A DNA stretch of 64,000 bases from DATKDU01 sp035512595 (GCA_035512595.1 DATKDU010000207.1:5585-69584), one strand, 5' to 3'. Counted from the stretch's first letter, positions 37,092 through 47,099 are shown. The notes: generated by a model not told the origin, from the letters alone. Made by a program: numbers and translations.

Positions 37092-38582
37092 TCATTTACC
37101 TAGCTTCCCCGCAATCGCCTGAAACTGCTCTAGCGCCGTCTCCAGGTCGTCGGCAATCTCTGCCGCCAGAACGTCGGGCTCGGGCAGATCCTCGGAGTCC
37201 TCCAGGCTCTTGTCCCTGAGCCAGAAGATGTCCAGGTTCACCTTGTCCCGCTTGATCAGCTCTTCGTAGTCGAACTGCCGCCAGCGCCCCTCCGGGTTCT
37301 TGTCCGCGTCCCACTTGGCTTTCCGCTGGTGGCGCTTGCCGGGCCGGTAGCACTCAACGAACTCGTCCAGGTCGGCTCTGCTCATCGGGTTCGTCTTCTG
37401 GGTGAAGTGCATGTTGGTCCGCAGGTCGTAGACCCACAGCTTGCTCGTCCACGGCTTCTCCTGCGCCGGCTTGGCGTCGAAGAACAGGACGTTGGCCTTC
37501 ACCCCCTGGGCGTAGAAGATGCCGGTCGGCAGCCGCAACAGCGTATGCACGTCGCACTGCGTCAGAAGGTTGCGGCGGACCGTCTCGCCGGCCCCTCCCT
37601 CGAACAGCACGTTGTCCGGCACGACGATCGCGCAGCGGCCGTTGATCTTCAGCAGCGTCTTGACGTGCTGCACGAAGTTGAGCTGCTTGTTCTTGGTCGC
37701 GGTCCAGAAATCCTGCCGCTCGTAGGCGTGCTCCTCTTTTTCCAGGTCCCCCTCCTCGTTGACGATGGCGATGCTGCTCTTCTTGCCGAACGGCGGATTG
37801 GTGACCACGACGCTGAACCGCTCCCCCGGATCGCCGGCCAGGCTGTCCACCCCCGACTTGATCGGGCACGGGTCGGCGTCGATGCCATGCAGGTACAGGT
37901 TCATGATGCAGAGGCGGGCCGTGTTGGGGACCAGCTCCCATCCCTTCACGAACTTCGTCCGCAGGTGCTTCTTCTGGTCCTTGTCCAGTTCCTTGCCGAA
38001 GTGGGACACGACGTAGCTGTATGCCGCCAGTAGAAAGCCGCCGGTCCCCGCCGCCGGATCGCAGACCGTGTCCCCCGGCCCCGGCTGCACGCAATCGACG
38101 ATCGCCTTGATCAGCTCCCGCGGCGTGAAATACTGCCCGGCCCCTTTAGGGGACTCCTCGGCACTCTTGGCCAGCAGCCCCTCGTAGATGTCCCCCTTCA
38201 CGTCGGCATCCATGCTCGACCACTTGACCGGCTCGATCAGATCCACGATCAACCGCCGCAGCGTCGCCGGGTTCTGGATGTCCATCCGCGCCTTCTTGAA
38301 GATTTCGCCGAGCATCCCCGGCTGCTTCCCCAGTTCCTCCAGGCAGTGGCGGTAGTGGACTTCCAGCTCGTCCCCCTCGAGCTTGAGGAGCGCCTCCCAC
38401 GAGTATTTTTTGGGGACGATGGGGGGCCGGTTGTACGGGGCCTTGGTCAGCTCGTCGGCCATCTTCAGGAAGAGCAGGAAGGTGATCTGCTCGGTGTAGC
38501 CCATGTACGACAGCCCGTCGTCGCGCAGGACGTGCGCGAAGTTCCAGGCTTTGGAGACGATTTGCTGGGAGAGGTTGCTCAT
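37092..38582 (-). CDS. hsdM: Type I restriction-modification methyltransferase
   Basis: The N6-adenine methyltransferase (M) subunit, 496 aa. An N-terminal helical HsdM domain (QIVSKAWNFAHVLRDDGLSYM) precedes the AdoMet-binding domain with motif I DPAAGTGGFLLAAY and catalytic motif IV VVTNPPFGKKS. The 'GQYFTPRELIKAIVD' signature is present. It works as M2S with HsdS and as R2M2S with HsdR. It is separated from hsdS here by a P-loop ATPase gene, with 27 bp between the two. Confidence 0.96.
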   Translation of the reverse strand: MSNLSQQIVSKAWNFAHVLRDDGLSYMGYTEQITFLLFLKMADELTKAPYNRPPIVPKKYSWEALLKLEGDELEVHYRHCLEELGKQPGMLGEIFKKARMDIQNPATLRRLIVDLIEPVKWSSMDADVKGDIYEGLLAKSAEESPKGAGQYFTPRELIKAIVDCVQPGPGDTVCDPAAGTGGFLLAAYSYVVSHFGKELDKDQKKHLRTKFVKGWELVPNTARLCIMNLYLHGIDADPCPIKSGVDSLAGDPGERFSVVVTNPPFGKKSSIAIVNEEGDLEKEEHAYERQDFWTATKNKQLNFVQHVKTLLKINGRCAIVVPDNVLFEGGAGETVRRNLLTQCDVHTLLRLPTGIFYAQGVKANVLFFDAKPAQEKPWTSKLWVYDLRTNMHFTQKTNPMSRADLDEFVECYRPGKRHQRKAKWDADKNPEGRWRQFDYEELIKRDKVNLDIFWLRDKSLEDSEDLPEPDVLAAEIADDLETALEQFQAIAGKLGK

Positions 38583-38609
38583 TTTGTCTTTCGATGCATG
38601 GAGTGCGGC

Positions 38610-40121
38610 TTAGGCCCCCCCGACAAGTCCGAGCCCCGGCGCGAACATTGGATGCACGGCGAACCAGCGAGTGGCGGTTAACTCAACAGGATTGCTTGGA
38701 TCGTAGGGAACCGCTTCGTCCGTTCTGCTCAACTTCACCCATAGAATGCCGCATTCAAGCAAGAGGCGGGCGAAAGCGCAGGGATCCTCGGAATAACCTC
38801 TTGCCCACGCATACCGATCTGCGCCGGGCTCATTCAAATCGACCTCCAGGGCTATGATTTCAAGGATGTTTTTCAAAGTGCCTAGTGGGAACTCCTTTTG
38901 ACCTCCATTCATCTTTTTCACAATCCGCTCTAGGCCGGGATACTTGTACTCGAATTCGCCCGTAATCTCCTTGAGACGCTCGATCGAAAAGTCGCGGATG
39001 GCAGTTTCCATATCATGCTGTGTTATCTGCTTGTGTCCGTTGGTGTCTGCCGTGACCGCCGCGACTGTAGCCAATCGAATGGCTTCCCGCGGACGCCCAT
39101 TCGAGTGCTTCCAAATTGCCTTGAAGGCGTCTTCTGGGAAAAGACCTCCCCATATTTCCTTGCGTTGCACCTGAAGTTTGAACAGGATTCTTTCCTCGAC
39201 GATGGTACGAACCGAATCGAAGTCCCACCGCACTGGAATTACGACGTCGTGGAGTTTGTCTCGGTCAACGAGCGGCAAGGAGTTGTAGATATTCTCACGT
39301 AAGGCAACGATCGCCTTTAGGCGTGGTGGTCTGCTGAAGTGGCTCAAGCTGGTAAATAGCGATGCCAAGAAGGCGTTCTGCGTGGGAGTGTCGTTCCAGT
39401 AAAGATCGAGATCGTCGATCAAGAGGTAATAGGAGTGCTTCACGTTATCGCGAAGTTTTCGCGCCACCGAATTCACCAGCGAAAGCAGATGGAGCGGCTC
39501 ACCTGATTTCGCGTTCTCTTTATCCAGCACGGCCTTTCCCGTGATTTTTGCTCCGGCGTACTCGCCTGAAAGTTCGACTTCCTTTACTAGCTGAAGAATG
39601 CGGACTGTCAGCGATGTTTCTTCGCCCTGGCTCATTGAGATGAGCTTTCTGGCTTCCTTTTCGAATTGGCCCCGAAAGATGTTAGTGAACCATCCGCTTA
39701 GTTCTGATGCGTTCGGAAACTCTCTTCTCAGGACCTCCATTGCGAGGACATAGTCCCAAAGGGCCTTGAAGAGCCACTGGTTCTTAGCCGACTCTGCGAT
39801 GATGGGTGACGTTGCTTCCACGTTCGCGAGCGCCGAGAATGCGAGGTCGTCGGGACGGATGCTGATCACCCTGCATTCGCTTCCCGCCTTTGTAAGCTGC
39901 ACCATCTTCAGGATTGCCGATTTGCCCATGCCCTTTGGGCCGACAAAGAACGTAGCCGGGTCCTCGATGTCGATCGCGCGTCGCAAGTAGCGCTGTTCCG
40001 AAACGTAATACTGGGCGAGATGTTCATCGTTCTCAGCAACAAGCCGCCCAAAATCGAGCGTGTCGTCTTCGGCGTTGAGCTTTAGGAGATTTCGTTCGCG
40101 GTCTTTGTTCTTCTTAGTCAT
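38610..40121 (-). CDS. P-loop ATPase embedded in the type I RM operon
   Basis: A 503-aa ATPase, similar in layout to the Sll1717-type P-loop family. Walker A VGPKGMGKSAIL at about 60-71 and Walker B YYLLIDDLDLYW at about 231-242 are clear; a sensor-like 'IVALRENIYNSL' and a helical C-terminal region follow. These ATPases are STAND/KAP-like and often occur in defence loci, where they may sense infection or regulate an effector. No membrane segment or known effector domain is visible in the remaining C-terminal 200 residues. It lies between hsdS and hsdM with short gaps on both sides, so it is an integral part of the operon. The role is inferred from context. Confidence 0.85.
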   Translation of the reverse strand: MTKKNKDRERNLLKLNAEDDTLDFGRLVAENDEHLAQYYVSEQRYLRRAIDIEDPATFFVGPKGMGKSAILKMVQLTKAGSECRVISIRPDDLAFSALANVEATSPIIAESAKNQWLFKALWDYVLAMEVLRREFPNASELSGWFTNIFRGQFEKEARKLISMSQGEETSLTVRILQLVKEVELSGEYAGAKITGKAVLDKENAKSGEPLHLLSLVNSVARKLRDNVKHSYYLLIDDLDLYWNDTPTQNAFLASLFTSLSHFSRPPRLKAIVALRENIYNSLPLVDRDKLHDVVIPVRWDFDSVRTIVEERILFKLQVQRKEIWGGLFPEDAFKAIWKHSNGRPREAIRLATVAAVTADTNGHKQITQHDMETAIRDFSIERLKEITGEFEYKYPGLERIVKKMNGGQKEFPLGTLKNILEIIALEVDLNEPGADRYAWARGYSEDPCAFARLLLECGILWVKLSRTDEAVPYDPSNPVELTATRWFAVHPMFAPGLGLVGGA

Positions 40122-40179
40122 CGTGACTGCTCGTCGTAGTTAAGAAACTCGTCCGCGAAGCGACAGGAACTCCCAAGGA

Positions 40180-41748
40180 TTACCCAGCCGTTCGCGCAGC
40201 GGGATTGGTTCGATTACGACCGGCCTTCGACCGGCCAGCAGCGCTCGCCCCATTCCTCTCGTCTCCCAAACCTAACCGTATTCGCTCCAGCAGCACGCTG
40301 GCCGGTTCGTCGTGGGGGTCTTGGGGGACGAGTTTCCCCTCGAAGGCCCGCTTGAGGATGCTCTGGCGGAGACGGGCGGCGCGGTGCAGTCCGTGGTCGA
40401 TGGCAGTATCGGCCGCCTCGATCTGGGAGAGCCGCTCATCGAGTTGGGCGACGATTTCTCGCTGTTCGGAGGGGGGCGGAACTGAAACCGGGAACCGACG
40501 CAGAATGCCGAGGTTGATCGAGGCCAGATTCGTTGTCTGCTTGCCAGCTTTAGTGAACCATTCCTGTCCAAACGTATTGCCGTGGTGCGAAACGAACCGG
40601 GATTGCATTTGCTTTGAGACCAGCCGGGCGCGGAAAATGTGGTTTTGGTGAATACACTCCAAGATTTCGCCTTCCCAAACCCACCCGCGACCGAGCTTAT
40701 CCCGGTCGCCGCCTTCAGTGAAAAGGACGTCGCCAACTTCAAGTCGCAAGTCAACAATGTCCTCCTCGGGGGCAAAGATGTTTTTCATCTCGGAGAGGTC
40801 GAGAAACCCTCGCTGCACATTGGCGACTCGCAAATATGGAACTTCCCGCATCCCAGGTTGGTTGGACCGCTTTTGATCTTTTGTGATGCCGCCGACTAGA
40901 TTGGCCAGCGCTTCAAGGGTCGCCCAGCACCAGCCCTTGGGCAGCTCGGGCAGGTTGGTCGTATCCGGCGACGCGGGCTCGACGTACTTGGCCCGCCAGT
41001 TCGTGGGGGGCGGTTTGCCGGCGGCGGCGAACTTGGCGAGTTGATCGGCTTCCCACTTGCGGCGGCGTTCGGCCAGGATCCGCTCCAGCAGCTTCGAGGC
41101 GGGCTCCACGTCCTTGTGCTTGGCCCGCCAGGCCGCGGTCAGCTTCCCCTTGACGGCCGCATTCAGGACGGCCGCCCGGTAACGCTTCAAGTTCGCCTTG
41201 GCCCGCTCCAGTGCCGCCACGCCCGCATCCAGGTCGGAGAACAGTTCCTCGATCTTCTCGACGATCCGGCGCTGCTCGCTGAGCGGAGGTACGGGGAACT
41301 CCACTCGTGACAGTGCCTTTCCGGTCAAGTGCTTGATGGTCGTCCCCGTGTAATGCGGCGCGAAACGGTTGGTGATCGTCCCGTAGTAGAGGTAGTACAT
41401 CGCAAACGAGGGGTCATATTCCTCGGGGCGAAAACGAATCCGATGGAGCGCCTTTTGGATTTTGGCGGATGCCGCTTGACCCTTCCAAACGGCTGCCCGA
41501 CCGGGTTCGCCCCCTTCGCAAATCACAAGGTCGCCCGGCTGAAGGCCGAACCGCGATTCCTCGTCGGCCTCGAATCGCATTTCTTTCATGTCGCTAAGAT
41601 CGAATGTAAACCACCGCACGTTGACGTTACGCAGGTAGGGTTGCAGTGAGCCGCGATTCTTCTGCTTGTCGAGCATCTTCCCGAGACACATTTCGGCAGC
41701 AACCAAGGTCAGGGGCAACGCTGGCCACGGAAATCCATTTGCACTCAT
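40180..41748 (-). CDS. hsdS: Type I restriction specificity subunit
   Basis: The DNA-recognition subunit, 522 aa, with two target recognition domains. TRD1 (about 20-165) ends at PPLSEQRRIVEKIEELFSDL, TRD2 (about 270-440) at PPPSEQREIVAQLDERLSQI; each is followed by a long conserved helix. The duplicated 'GDL/V...E' strand patterns (LQPGDLVICEGGEPGRAAVW and LEVGDVLFTEGGDRDKLG) are typical. It sets the sequence that HsdM methylates and HsdR protects against. It overlaps hsdR by 4 bp (ATGA). Confidence 0.95.
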   Translation of the reverse strand: MSANGFPWPALPLTLVAAEMCLGKMLDKQKNRGSLQPYLRNVNVRWFTFDLSDMKEMRFEADEESRFGLQPGDLVICEGGEPGRAAVWKGQAASAKIQKALHRIRFRPEEYDPSFAMYYLYYGTITNRFAPHYTGTTIKHLTGKALSRVEFPVPPLSEQRRIVEKIEELFSDLDAGVAALERAKANLKRYRAAVLNAAVKGKLTAAWRAKHKDVEPASKLLERILAERRRKWEADQLAKFAAAGKPPPTNWRAKYVEPASPDTTNLPELPKGWCWATLEALANLVGGITKDQKRSNQPGMREVPYLRVANVQRGFLDLSEMKNIFAPEEDIVDLRLEVGDVLFTEGGDRDKLGRGWVWEGEILECIHQNHIFRARLVSKQMQSRFVSHHGNTFGQEWFTKAGKQTTNLASINLGILRRFPVSVPPPSEQREIVAQLDERLSQIEAADTAIDHGLHRAARLRQSILKRAFEGKLVPQDPHDEPASVLLERIRLGLGDERNGASAAGRSKAGRNRTNPAARTAG

Positions 41749-44498
41749 GCCGCCAGCCTCCCATTCAGCTCCGCCAGGAGTGCCGGCAGCGCTTCGCCGA
41801 ACAGTTCAAACGCCTTCCCCAGCCCGCCGATCTGGTTGAACGGCACTTCGTCGAGATCTTCCTTCTCGATCGTCAGGCTCGTGGCGACGTGGTCCTTGAT
41901 CGCATCCAGCCAGCGCCGCTGGTCGGGGGTGAACTTGCGGCCCGCGGCCGTCTGCTCGGCCAGCCACGCCTCATACCGCTCGTGGACCGTCTGCCCCATC
42001 GGCACCAGCGGCGTCGCCGGGTCGAGTGCGTGCCGCACCAGGGCGATCAGGTCCACGATCTTATTGCCGCCGTCCGCCTTCACCTTGGCCGGCGCCACCG
42101 CCTTGTACGCCTGCCACAGCCGCAGCGGATCGAACCGATGCGGCGGCTGGGCCAACTCCTTGGCCAGTTCTTTCACCTGCGCGTACCGCAGCCCGGCCCG
42201 ATACGGCCTGCTGTAGAGGAGCTGGAGCGCCTCGATCTCATCCTTGTGCTCCTCGATGAACTGCCGAAAGCTGGTCACCAGGGCCTGCGCCTTCTCCTTG
42301 GAAGCCGCATCGAACCCCGCCTTGAGCAGCTTGTCCCGCGTCTGCTCGTCGATCACCTGCTCCAGCGACTGTTTCGCCTTCAGCACCTTGTCCCGCAGGA
42401 CCGGATTGTGGAACGGCTTCAGCGCCTGCCGCATCCGCTCGTGCTCGATCGTATCGAGCTGCTGCTCGCTCGGTTCCGTGCCGGCGGGCAGGGTGAATTT
42501 CGTCTTCGCCTGGGCGGCGACCGTGTCCGGGTCGATGCTCGCCAGCAGATCCCGGCTGAGCGTGGCCAGGTCCTTGCCGCCAGCCGCAGCCGTAAGTTCG
42601 GCCTCCGCGTCGGGCTCGATCTCCCGCTCCAGCCGGGCCAGCCGTGACGCCAGGGTAGAAACAATGTCGGCACTGGCGGCTCCCGCCCCGACCAGATTGA
42701 GAATCTTGTCCAGCGGCACGCTGGGCTGCCGGTCGAGCGGTTTGGTGGCCGACTTCTCGCTTTCGCAGACGCCGATAGCATCCACGATCACGAAATGATC
42801 CTTGTGCCGGGCGTCGGGGGTCACGCTTTGCAGCGCGTCGCCATCGATCACCCGGCAGCCGCGCCCCTTCATCTGCTCGAAGTACGACAGCGAGCGGATA
42901 TTCCGCAGAAAGAGCAGGCACTCCAGCGGTTTGACGTCGGTCCCCGTGGCGATCATATCCACCGTCACGGCGATCCGCGGATTGAATGCCGTGCGGAACT
43001 GCGCCAGCAAGTCGTCCGGCTTGTGCGCTTTGGCCGTGATCTTCTGGCAGAAGTCGTTCCCCTTGCCGAACTCTTCCCGCAGGATGCGGACCACGTCCTC
43101 GGCATGCAGGTCGGTCTTGGCGAAGACCAGCGTCTTGGGGACTTCGGTCCGCCTCGGAAAAATCTCAGGCAGCTTGTCCCGGAACGTGCGGACGACCAGT
43201 CGAATCTGGTCCTCGGCGACCACGTCCCGGTCGAGCTGATTGGCCGTATAGGTCAGGTCGTCGTCCAGCTCCCGGTACTTTTTCTGCTTGGTGCGCCGGT
43301 CGCGGTGGGGGACGAAGATGCCCGGCTCCTTGGCCAGCTTCGCCCCGCTGGCGCTGATTTGCGTCTCGATCCGGTACACGTCGTAGCCGACATTGACGCC
43401 GTCGGCGACTGCTTTCTCGTGCGTGTATTCCTGCACCAGGTTCTGATTGAAAAAGCCGATCGTCTGCGCCGTCGGCGTGGCGGTCAGGCCGATCAGGAAG
43501 CCGTCAAAATACTCCAGCACCTGCCGCCACAGGTTGTAGATCGACCGATGGCATTCATCGACCACGATGAAGTCGAACGTCTCGATGGGGATGCGCGGGT
43601 TATAGGCGACCGGCAGCGGTTCCTTGACCAGCGGCGTCTCGGTCTCGAACAGTGAGCTTTCCTCGTTCTCCTCCAGGTACTCGTCTTCGCCTTGGAGCAT
43701 CGAGTACAGCCGCTGGATCGTGGTGATGCAGACCTTCGACGCGGCATCGATCGTGTTCCGCTTCAGGTGCTGGACCGTGTACTCCTCGGTGAACTTGTAA
43801 CCGCTGGGGCCAATAAACTGCTGAAACTCGTTCAGCGTCTGCTTTCCCAGGTTGTTGCGGTCCACCAGGAACAGAATCCGCTTCGCTTTTGCGTGCTTGA
43901 TCAGCCGGTAGCAGAAGTTGACGGCGGTGAAGGTCTTGCCGCTGCCCGTGGCCATCTGGATCAGCGACCGCGGCCGATTGTCCGCCAGAGACCGCTCCAG
44001 GTTAATGATCGCTTCCTGCTGCACGCGCCACAGTCGCCCCTCTTCAAGCGGCGGCATCCCCCTCAGCAGCGACCGAACCTGATCGTCGAGCTGCACGAGC
44101 CGAATCAATTCCTCTGGCCGGTGGAACGTGAAGACCGGCCGGCTGCGGGCGTCCGGTTCCAGGATGCTCGTGAACTGCGTCTCCGTGCCGGTCGATTCGT
44201 AGGCGAATGGCAGCGGCAGGCGGTAATTGGGCAGGCCCCGCGGCAGTCCTTTGACGTACTTATCCGACTGCGGCTCAATCCCTTTGAGCGTGTGCCCTTC
44301 CGGCTTGGCCTCGACGACGCCGATCGCCCGCCCGTCCGCATAAAGCAGATAGTCCGCTTCGCCGCTGGTGAGGGGAAATTCCCGCACGGCGATGCCATTG
44401 CCGGCCGAAAGGTCGATCTGGCGATAGTCCTGCACCTGCCAGCCGCATTCGGTCAGCTGCCGGTCGATGTTTTGTCGGGCTCGTTCTTCGGGGGTCAT
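41745..44498 (-). CDS. hsdR: Type I restriction endonuclease subunit R (EcoEI-like)
   Basis: A DNA translocase-nuclease of 917 aa from the ATG at 44498 (MTPEERARQNIDRQL), the usual N-terminus of this subfamily. An N-terminal RecB-like nuclease (PD-ExK: GEADYLLYADGRAIGVVEAKPEG) precedes the SF2 motor with Walker A MATGSGKTFTAVNF, motif II VVDECHRSI, motif III LTATPTAQT and motif VI FEQMKGRGCR. A C-terminal EcoEI_R-like helical domain mediates assembly. An in-frame ATG at 44606 would add a hydrophobic segment (WQWAGAAVFVGSLALLVG), unusual for HsdR. It is the first gene of the leftward operon. Confidence 0.95.
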   Translation of the reverse strand: MTPEERARQNIDRQLTECGWQVQDYRQIDLSAGNGIAVREFPLTSGEADYLLYADGRAIGVVEAKPEGHTLKGIEPQSDKYVKGLPRGLPNYRLPLPFAYESTGTETQFTSILEPDARSRPVFTFHRPEELIRLVQLDDQVRSLLRGMPPLEEGRLWRVQQEAIINLERSLADNRPRSLIQMATGSGKTFTAVNFCYRLIKHAKAKRILFLVDRNNLGKQTLNEFQQFIGPSGYKFTEEYTVQHLKRNTIDAASKVCITTIQRLYSMLQGEDEYLEENEESSLFETETPLVKEPLPVAYNPRIPIETFDFIVVDECHRSIYNLWRQVLEYFDGFLIGLTATPTAQTIGFFNQNLVQEYTHEKAVADGVNVGYDVYRIETQISASGAKLAKEPGIFVPHRDRRTKQKKYRELDDDLTYTANQLDRDVVAEDQIRLVVRTFRDKLPEIFPRRTEVPKTLVFAKTDLHAEDVVRILREEFGKGNDFCQKITAKAHKPDDLLAQFRTAFNPRIAVTVDMIATGTDVKPLECLLFLRNIRSLSYFEQMKGRGCRVIDGDALQSVTPDARHKDHFVIVDAIGVCESEKSATKPLDRQPSVPLDKILNLVGAGAASADIVSTLASRLARLEREIEPDAEAELTAAAGGKDLATLSRDLLASIDPDTVAAQAKTKFTLPAGTEPSEQQLDTIEHERMRQALKPFHNPVLRDKVLKAKQSLEQVIDEQTRDKLLKAGFDAASKEKAQALVTSFRQFIEEHKDEIEALQLLYSRPYRAGLRYAQVKELAKELAQPPHRFDPLRLWQAYKAVAPAKVKADGGNKIVDLIALVRHALDPATPLVPMGQTVHERYEAWLAEQTAAGRKFTPDQRRWLDAIKDHVATSLTIEKEDLDEVPFNQIGGLGKAFELFGEALPALLAELNGRLAA

Positions 44499-45122
44499 GC
44501 GGTCGTCCGGCAACTGCCTGCCGACGAGGAGAGCCAGCGACCCCACGAAAACCGCCGCGCCCGCCCATTGCCAGCCAGAGACAGAAAGTGACAAGGCGAC
44601 GCCCATTGTGGAGTCACCCGCCGCGGGATGCAAGCACTTTTCTGCCAGGACCGGGGCCAATATCGCGGGGGGCGCAACAAAAACGGCCCTCCGGTGGGGC
44701 AGGAACCGGAAGGCCGCGATGCGTAGCCGCAAGCGGCCAGCACTCGACACAATATTCGTCGCCCGAGTCAATTGAAGCGCGGGAATGCCGGCATTTGTTC
44801 GCGGCATTCGGCCGCAGTAAGATGGACCTCACCCACGCACGGGTGAGTGTGAATCCAAACTCGATTTGAGGACCAACCTAGCGCAATAACGAACCAGAGC
44901 ACAAGCGTGTAGTGAAGTTTCTGCTTCCCAGTAAACAGCCAACCTGAGCCGCAAGGCTCTTGATCTACAGAAGCAGTGCTTGCGCCACGCTCCCGCAAGG
45001 GAGCGTCGGCCAGGTGCTGTTCTGTAGGCCCCTTGGCTGGGGTACTGGGAGCGGCCCTGCGTTCGGCGCTCCTTTTTTCGTCGGCTGATCGAATGGCGGT
45101 CAGCAGCGGGAGATTCCTGACG
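44499..45122. other. Divergent region between hsdR and the zinc-ribbon protease
   Basis: About 620 bp. It contains a small inverted repeat CTCACCC/GGGTGAG near 44829-44849 and no convincing gene. It should hold the promoters for the hsd operon and the divergent protease gene; no consensus pair is obvious. Confidence 0.45.
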
Positions 45123-47099
45123 ATGCCACTCCATCTCTACTGTCCCCGCTGTGGCGAACTTCGGCCGGCGGGCGAGGGGGCGGTAGTTAATCATTTCACC
45201 TGCCTGCGATGCGGCCAATTCGTCGGCGCCATTCCGCGTTCGGTGGAACCATTACCGCCGCCGCTCTCCGAACCTCCGCCGCGCCTTAGTCCCGATGACC
45301 CCCCGGTAGATAAAGGTCGCAGTTTCGCCGCCCCGATCTGGGCCTTGGGCGTGTTGGCGGCGCTCCTGGCCACAGTCTTGATCACGGCCGTCGTCGCGGG
45401 ACGCTTGCGGCGGCCGGGTAATCCGCCTACGTGGCGTGACGCACCGGCCGTGTCGAGTGCTGAGGATGGTGGGGCCGTTGCGGAGTCGTCCATACCAAAC
45501 CAGCCGCCGACGCCAATCGCCGCGGTAAGGGGCATCGGGCCGTCTCTGGTAGCGGACCAATCGCAGCCCACTTCACCTGTCCAGGCAGACCCGCCAAAGG
45601 AGTTGACGCCGGCGCAGCTCTTCGAGCTGGCCCGCCCGTCGATCGTCACGATTGAAACGTTGGACGATAACGGCCGGCCGATTGCAACGGGGACGGGGTT
45701 CGTGCTGGACGACTCAAAGTTTCGGCTGCCGAGTTGGTATACAGTGTCGGTTGCTGCTGAGGGGCTGCACTTAGTGGTCACGAACTTTCACGTGATCGAC
45801 TCGGCTGCGACCGCGAAGGGAACGTTTGCGACGGGGGAAACGGAACATGCCCTTTGGGTGTTGGCCGAAGATTCAAAGTCGGATCTGGCGCTGCTTGCAT
45901 TTGCCTTGGAGAAGCCCGTCCAGGGGCTCCGCATCGCAACTGCACCGCGCTCACGAGTTGGTACGACGGCGTATGTCATGGGCAATCCGTTGGGCCTGGA
46001 AAGCACGCTCAGCGATGGATTAATCAGCGGCTATCGGAATTTCGCTGATGGCAGCAACCGGATGCAGCTCACCGCGCCGATTAGCCCCGGCTCCAGTGGC
46101 GGGCCGGTTCTCGATTCCAAGGGGCGAGTCATTGGCGTCGTCAGGTCCACCGCAGTCGGCGGGCAGAACCTCAACTTTGCCTCGCCGGCCGATGTGATCC
46201 CGCCACTGTTTGCGGGCGAACTCGACAACAAGCGTGACGTATGGCGTGGGCGGAGCATCTCCCGCGCCCGGGATGCCGCCTACCGCGACGTGTGGATGGA
46301 GGCATGGTCACATTCCTTGGCTTTGGGACGCATCTCCCTAGATGACGTCGAGCGCGACCAGATCAAGATGCTTTGGCGAAAGAACCGCAGAGTTGGAATT
46401 ACCGCACCCATCTCGCCCGCTGAGCAAATGGCAGACCTAGAGAAGCTCTGCACGTTGGTCCCCGGTCGATACGAATGGCTGCTGGCGTTTGCCAAAGCGG
46501 AGGCGGTTTTTGATCCGTTGGCGACAGTGAAGGGGAAGGGGCGCGTCACCAGCGACGACCTGAAGTCCAGTGCCAAGGAACGAGTGCCGCTGCTGGACGA
46601 GTGCGTGCGTCTCAAGCCGGACTTCGCCCCCGCCTACGCTCGATTGGTGGACGACCGTGGGACGCTGAATGAGTTGCCGGAAGCATTGACCGCCGCCGAG
46701 CGGCTGGTGAGCCTGTTCCCGATGTGTTCTGAGGCATACAGACTTCGCGGTGATTCGTTTCGCAAACTCAAGCGCCCAGAATCAGCGATCAAGGATTATG
46801 AACGTGCCGCTGAACTCGCGCCCAACGACGGCAACAACTTCAGGGGCATCGGGCACACCCACAGTGACCAGGGGCACTACCGTGAGGCGATCGAGTTCTA
46901 CAAAGCAGCCAAGACCCGAGAGACCAACAATGGATCGAGATCTGTTTTGGAGGCCGACATTGCGGATTGCTATCGTAGGTTGCGGCTCTACGCCCAGGCC
47001 ATTGAGCATTACTCGACTGCGAAAGCACTCGGTCTACCGCCAGAATGGGTTGACCCCCACATCGCCGAGTGCCGCCGGCTGATGGCCGGACAGGAGTGA
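45123..47099 (+). CDS. Zinc-ribbon, membrane-anchored trypsin-like protease with TPR repeats
   Basis: A 658-aa protein. An N-terminal zinc ribbon (CPRCGEL...CLRCGQF) is followed by one transmembrane segment (APIWALGVLAALLATVLITAVVA) and a Pro-rich linker. The trypsin-like S1C domain has the triad VVTNFHVID (His), SDLALLAF (Asp) and SPGSSGGPVLD (Ser). The C-terminal ~250 residues contain TPR-like repeats (AYRLRGDSFRKLKRPESAIKD and 'GHTHSDQGHYREAIEFYKAA'). It starts at 45123 with GGGAGA upstream; earlier in-frame ATGs exist. It resembles DegP/HtrA in the protease but lacks PDZ. As island cargo beside an RM operon its role could be in defence, but this is speculation. Confidence 0.88.
   Translation: MPLHLYCPRCGELRPAGEGAVVNHFTCLRCGQFVGAIPRSVEPLPPPLSEPPPRLSPDDPPVDKGRSFAAPIWALGVLAALLATVLITAVVAGRLRRPGNPPTWRDAPAVSSAEDGGAVAESSIPNQPPTPIAAVRGIGPSLVADQSQPTSPVQADPPKELTPAQLFELARPSIVTIETLDDNGRPIATGTGFVLDDSKFRLPSWYTVSVAAEGLHLVVTNFHVIDSAATAKGTFATGETEHALWVLAEDSKSDLALLAFALEKPVQGLRIATAPRSRVGTTAYVMGNPLGLESTLSDGLISGYRNFADGSNRMQLTAPISPGSSGGPVLDSKGRVIGVVRSTAVGGQNLNFASPADVIPPLFAGELDNKRDVWRGRSISRARDAAYRDVWMEAWSHSLALGRISLDDVERDQIKMLWRKNRRVGITAPISPAEQMADLEKLCTLVPGRYEWLLAFAKAEAVFDPLATVKGKGRVTSDDLKSSAKERVPLLDECVRLKPDFAPAYARLVDDRGTLNELPEALTAAERLVSLFPMCSEAYRLRGDSFRKLKRPESAIKDYERAAELAPNDGNNFRGIGHTHSDQGHYREAIEFYKAAKTRETNNGSRSVLEADIADCYRRLRLYAQAIEHYSTAKALGLPPEWVDPHIAECRRLMAGQE

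Noticed and set aside
44498..44807. Long hsdR start at 44807
   Set aside because: The extra residues lack domain features and have no ribosome site; family N-terminus is at 44498.
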